This document shows positions 61,036-64,000 of a stretch of DNA of 64,000 nucleotides, one piece after another. The translations under genes and the position numbers were made by a program. Origin of the DNA: CAYRES01 sp964423425. Lineage in GTDB: Bacteria > Actinomycetota > Thermoleophilia > RBG-16-64-13. How positions within the stretch are numbered: the stretch's first letter is position 1; each line of letters starts with the position of its first letter. The stretch covers positions 310,001 through 374,000 of the forward strand of contig CAYRES010000001.1 in the NCBI GenBank assembly GCA_964423425.1, in the 5' to 3' direction. The notes under the pieces are model-generated. The model saw only the letters and a list, made by a program, of their open reading frames with translations, was not told the origin of the DNA and ran no database searches.

Positions 61036-61686
61036 TCACTCCTCCGGCTGCCAATCCACGCCGAGAAGTGCGGCGATGGAGCGCATGATGCGGTGGCTGA
61101 CCTCCCGATTGCGCCCGGACTTGGCCGAGGGCAGGCCTTCGATGCTCACCGGGGGACCGATGGCGACGGTGACCTTCGGGAGACGAGGGACACGACCGGA
61201 CATGATGAGGTTGGTGCCCGAAATCGCGACGGGGATGGTGGTCACCCCCGGCCGGAGCGAGAACATACCCACTCCAGGCTGAACCTGTCCCAGTCTGCCG
61301 CTCCGCTGCCGGTGTCCCTCCGGAAAGATGCCCAGGCAACGTCCTCCGGCCAAGTGGCCGAATGCGATCCGTACGGCCTCACGGTCCGCCTCACCCCGGT
61401 GTACGGGAAAGGCCTGTAAACGATCGACACAAGAACCGAGTACACGGCTCTTCCAGATCTCCGACTTGGCCATGAAATGTATCTGCCGGGGAAACGACAC
61501 TCCCAGGAAGATGGGATCGAGATTGGAGAGGTGGTTGCAGGCAACCACGAGAGGCCCCTCTGCAGGTACATGCTCGAGGCCTCGCACCTGGAGACGGAAG
61601 AGGAGGCGGCCAACGGCTCCCAAGCTGCGATGAGCCAGGCGATATGTCAGTGTGCCGACCTCACCCTGAAGTCTCACTCGGGTCAC
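61036..61686 (-). CDS. plsC: 1-acyl-sn-glycerol-3-phosphate acyltransferase (PlsC-type)
   Basis: Forms phosphatidic acid from lysophosphatidic acid. The 216 residues contain the acyltransferase motifs NHLSNLD (H-x4-D), the VHRGEADR region and FPEGHR, and lack more than one weak hydrophobic segment. The GTG start overlaps the cmk stop as GTGA. A longer N terminus would run antiparallel to no signal and is rejected. With plsY and gpsA it covers early phospholipid synthesis. Confidence 0.92.
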   Translation of the reverse strand: MTRVRLQGEVGTLTYRLAHRSLGAVGRLLFRLQVRGLEHVPAEGPLVVACNHLSNLDPIFLGVSFPRQIHFMAKSEIWKSRVLGSCVDRLQAFPVHRGEADREAVRIAFGHLAGGRCLGIFPEGHRQRSGRLGQVQPGVGMFSLRPGVTTIPVAISGTNLIMSGRVPRLPKVTVAIGPPVSIEGLPSAKSGRNREVSHRIMRSIAALLGVDWQPEE

Positions 61687-62405
61687 GCTTCCGCCGCCTT
61701 CAACTTGGCTGCCTTCCTCTCGCTCTCCACCAGCGCGCACACCTTCTCTACCACCTGCTCCACCGTCAGTACGGTGGTATCGATCTCCACCGCATCTGGG
61801 GCTCTGGTGAGGGGGGCAAGCGAACGTCCGGAGTCGTAGCGATCGCGGGTGGCGATGTCGCGCTCCACCTGATCGGCCTCGACCGCCACTCCCTGCTCCA
61901 CGAATTGGTCACGGCGGCGCCTCGCGCGTTCGGCCAACGAAGCGGTGAGGAATACCTTGACATCGGCGTCGGGACACACCACGGTGCCGGTATCCCTGCC
62001 TTCGAGCACCGTGTCGCCCGCAGCCGCGAGTTCCCTCTGTTTGATTGTCATGGCCGTCCGCACGTCTCGATGAGCCGATACCTGCGATACCGCGGCCGTC
62101 ACCTCTGGGCTGCGAATGGCCAATGTGATGTCGTGACCGCCGGCGAAGAGTCGAGGCAGCCCGTCGGCAGATGAAGAGCTGGTGCCATGCGAGGGGGCAT
62201 CGGAGGAGAACGCAAGCTCGGCCTCGACTGCCAAGGCGCCGAGAGACGGTGCGTCGTCGAGGAGGACTCCGTTCTCGAGGGCAAGCAGGGTCACCGCACG
62301 ATACATGGCACCTGTGTCGAGGTAGGTGAAACCCAAGCAGCCTGCCACCTCTCTCGCCACCGTGCTCTTGCCCGACCCGGCAGGTCCGTCAATGGCGACG
62401 ATCAC
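61683..62405 (-). CDS. cmk: Cytidylate kinase
   Basis: Phosphorylates CMP and dCMP. The 240 residues start MIVAIDGPAGSGKST with the P-loop Lys13, then YLDTGAMYRAVTL, LEGRDTGTVVCPDADVK, and the LID RDRYDSGRSLAPL. The GTG at 62405 is fixed by GAGGAGG 5 nt upstream; an ATG 21 codons earlier overlaps aroA and is rejected. GRDTGT replaces the common GRDIGT. Aro-cmk adjacency is conserved. Confidence 0.94.
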   Translation of the reverse strand: MIVAIDGPAGSGKSTVAREVAGCLGFTYLDTGAMYRAVTLLALENGVLLDDAPSLGALAVEAELAFSSDAPSHGTSSSSADGLPRLFAGGHDITLAIRSPEVTAAVSQVSAHRDVRTAMTIKQRELAAAGDTVLEGRDTGTVVCPDADVKVFLTASLAERARRRRDQFVEQGVAVEADQVERDIATRDRYDSGRSLAPLTRAPDAVEIDTTVLTVEQVVEKVCALVESERKAAKLKAAEA

Positions 62406-62415
62406 GCCTTCCTCC

Positions 62416-63756
62416 TCACCGTAGCCCCACGTGGGCAATGGTATCAGCGAAGCGAGGAAAAGAGACACTCATACAGGCCACGTCGTCTACCACCACACCT
62501 CTCTCGGATGCATAGCCGGCGACCGCTCCGACCATGGCGATGCGATGATCGCCCCGCGACGCCACCCGGCACTCACCCGGCCATGGCGCCTTGCCCGCTT
62601 CCCTCCGCGTTCCCTGTCCGACGATGTCGAGGCCGTCCTCGTAGTCGACCACCTCCACTCCGAGCGACCGCAGGAGAGAGGCCGTGGTAGCCAAGCGATC
62701 GCTCTCCTTCACGCGCAACTCGCGTGCGCCGCGCAGGCGGGAGGTGCCCTCCGCTGCGGCGGCGGCAAGCGCCCAGATGGGAAGCTCGTCGATGAGAAGG
62801 GGTACCTCGTCGGTCTCCACCTCGGTGGCCCGCAGAAGCGAGAACTGCGCCCTTATGTCGCCGAGCGGCTCCACCCCGGTCTCATCGGACCGTACCACTG
62901 AGACCGCCGCTCCCATTCTCTGCAGTACGGGCAGGAGGCCGGTGCGGGTGGGATTCAGACCCACACCCTCCACCGTGAGGTCTGAGCCGGGCACAAGCAG
63001 GGCGGCCACAAGAAGGAAAGCCGCCGAACTCATATCGCCGGGGACATCTATGTGGGGAAGCACCAGGCGGTCCACCGGCCACACTCGCACGGTGCCCGAA
63101 CCCAGCAGGGGGCCCTCCCTTTCCACGCGGCCTCCACCGAAGCGGATCATCCGCTCGGTGTGGTCGCGGGTGGGGCCGGGTTCCTTTACCTCCGTCTGGC
63201 CTGTTGCGCGCAACCCCGCCAAGAGGAGGCAGGACTTCACTTGGGCCGAGGCCACCTGCAGGCGATGCCGGATACCGGTGAGACCACCACCGCAGAGCGC
63301 CACCGGAGGCAGCCGCCCCTCGTCGCGGGCCCAGATGGAGGCACCCATGCGCCGCAGAGGCTCGACGACCCGGCCCATGGGCCGGCCGCGGATGCTGGCG
63401 TCGCCGGTGAGTACGCACAGGAAGGGGCGGGCGGCGACAAGTCCCGGCAGTAACCTCATGAGCGTGCCTGCGTTCTTCACGTCTATGACGGCTTCAGGCT
63501 CAGACAGCCCGTCCAAGCCCACCCCGTGTACGAGCAGGCCTTCACCACCCTCGTCCTCGATGGGCACGCCCAAGGCCCTCATGGCAGCAACTGTGGCCCC
63601 CGTGTCGGCCGATTGCAGGAATCCCCTCACCTCGACTGTGGATGCCGACACTCCGGCCAGCATGACCGCCCGGTGTGAGATGGACTTGTCGCCAGGCGCC
63701 TGGGTGACGCCGCACAACCCGGCGGCCGGTGGTGTGAAGAGAGCGTCTCGTGTCAT
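62416..63756 (-). CDS. aroA: 3-phosphoshikimate 1-carboxyvinyltransferase (EPSP synthase)
   Basis: Transfers enolpyruvate to shikimate 3-phosphate. The 446 residues show GDKSISHRAVMLAG near the start, KNAGTLMRLLPG, RGRPMGRVVEPLRRMG, and ELRVKESDR and GDHRIAM in the second half. The NAGTLMR loop differs from the usual NSGTTMR/NAGTAMR by Leu. GGAGGA precedes ATG 63756 by 6 nt. It lies between tyrA and cmk. Confidence 0.96.
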   Translation of the reverse strand: MTRDALFTPPAAGLCGVTQAPGDKSISHRAVMLAGVSASTVEVRGFLQSADTGATVAAMRALGVPIEDEGGEGLLVHGVGLDGLSEPEAVIDVKNAGTLMRLLPGLVAARPFLCVLTGDASIRGRPMGRVVEPLRRMGASIWARDEGRLPPVALCGGGLTGIRHRLQVASAQVKSCLLLAGLRATGQTEVKEPGPTRDHTERMIRFGGGRVEREGPLLGSGTVRVWPVDRLVLPHIDVPGDMSSAAFLLVAALLVPGSDLTVEGVGLNPTRTGLLPVLQRMGAAVSVVRSDETGVEPLGDIRAQFSLLRATEVETDEVPLLIDELPIWALAAAAAEGTSRLRGARELRVKESDRLATTASLLRSLGVEVVDYEDGLDIVGQGTRREAGKAPWPGECRVASRGDHRIAMVGAVAGYASERGVVVDDVACMSVSFPRFADTIAHVGLR

Positions 63757-63827
63757 GTGGAGTCCTCCGCGCCCGGGCCCTGCGCCTGGACGGATCTCGT
63801 GATGGCGTCGATCGGCAGGATCATCTC

Positions 63828-64000
63828 TCACCGGCCCGCAAACTCGACCACAGGCGGATACCCGAGTTCGTTGAGGATGTCGCCGGCCTGTTCAGCCGCC
63901 TCTTGTCCGGCGAGGAAGAGCACCAGGTCACCGCCGGCGGCGCGGCTGAAGTGATGCAGCGTGAGGTCCTCGATGTTGATGTTGGCATTGCCGAGGGCCG
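63828..64000 (-). CDS. tyrA: Prephenate dehydrogenase, C-terminal ACT domain (partial)
   Basis: The last 56 codons of a gene that enters from the right edge: NINIEDLTLHHFSRAAGGDL, then a helix (GQEAAEQAGDILNELG) and YPPVVEFAGR. This is the ACT domain that ends many actinobacterial TyrA proteins and gives tyrosine feedback control. The catalytic part is outside the window. It is read on the minus strand, directly upstream of aroA. Confidence 0.82.
   Translation of the reverse strand, partial: ALGNANINIEDLTLHHFSRAAGGDLVLFLAGQEAAEQAGDILNELGYPPVVEFAGR

Overview
The window comes from the chromosome of a high-GC bacterium (roughly 60-65 % GC by eye). It is densely packed with housekeeping genes, many with GTG or TTG starts and 1-16 bp gene overlaps. 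Several blocks point to the Actinomycetota, probably a deep-branching, pilus-bearing lineage rather than a classical Streptomyces or Mycobacterium: gcvH with a GarA-like FHA protein and an FtsR-type MerR regulator, DUF881 / small basic protein / DUF881, a SigB/SigF-type sigma factor with its partner gene, a second EF-G-like factor, an RsiG-like protein, and yebC-ruvCAB. QueH and the complete type IV pilus motor set fit an anaerobic or environmental relative. I cannot name a genus. There are no insertion sequences, prophage, CRISPR array or resistance cassette.

Layout, plus strand: end of degV, then recG-rsmD-coaD-coiled-coil protein-DUF177-rpmF and two small unknown proteins (1-5.7 kb); an EF-G-like GTPase behind a hairpin leader (5.7-8.1 kb); an RpiR/SIS regulator; pdxS-pdxT-yebC-ruvC-ruvA-ruvB-queH-DUF2905-queA-tgt-yajC-secD-secF (9.2-19.9 kb); a phasin-like protein and a UbiB-type kinase; recJ-relA-metallohydrolase-hisS-aspS (22.3-30.9 kb); a probable 6S RNA; a lipoprotein and mnmA; a DUF948 / YtxH / anti-sigma-like / SigB-type sigma block; alaS-ruvX-mltG-aroE; then pilB-pilT-pilC and a second alternative sigma factor (40.0-44.9 kb).

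From 45 to 64 kb most genes are on the minus strand: gcvH-rsiG-like-unknown-garA-like-ftsR, divergent from a plus-strand MglB/MglA pair (48.0-49.1 kb); VanW-DUF881-Sbp-DUF881-nucleotidyl transferase/phosphomannomutase fusion; a solitary trpB; tRNA-Pro(GGG); and tyrA-aroA-cmk-plsC-ispH-der-plsY-gpsA.

The most interesting signal is regulatory. A short helical protein at 47.1-47.4 kb carries the c-di-GMP-binding signature of the anti-sigma factor RsiG, with one conservative change. It lies less than 3 kb from an alternative sigma gene that ends the pilus motor cluster, and next to an MglA/MglB polarity pair. Together they suggest a sigma / c-di-GMP / anti-sigma switch tied to type IV pili and their polarity. 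A second notable item is an unannotated structured RNA after aspS with the features of 6S RNA.
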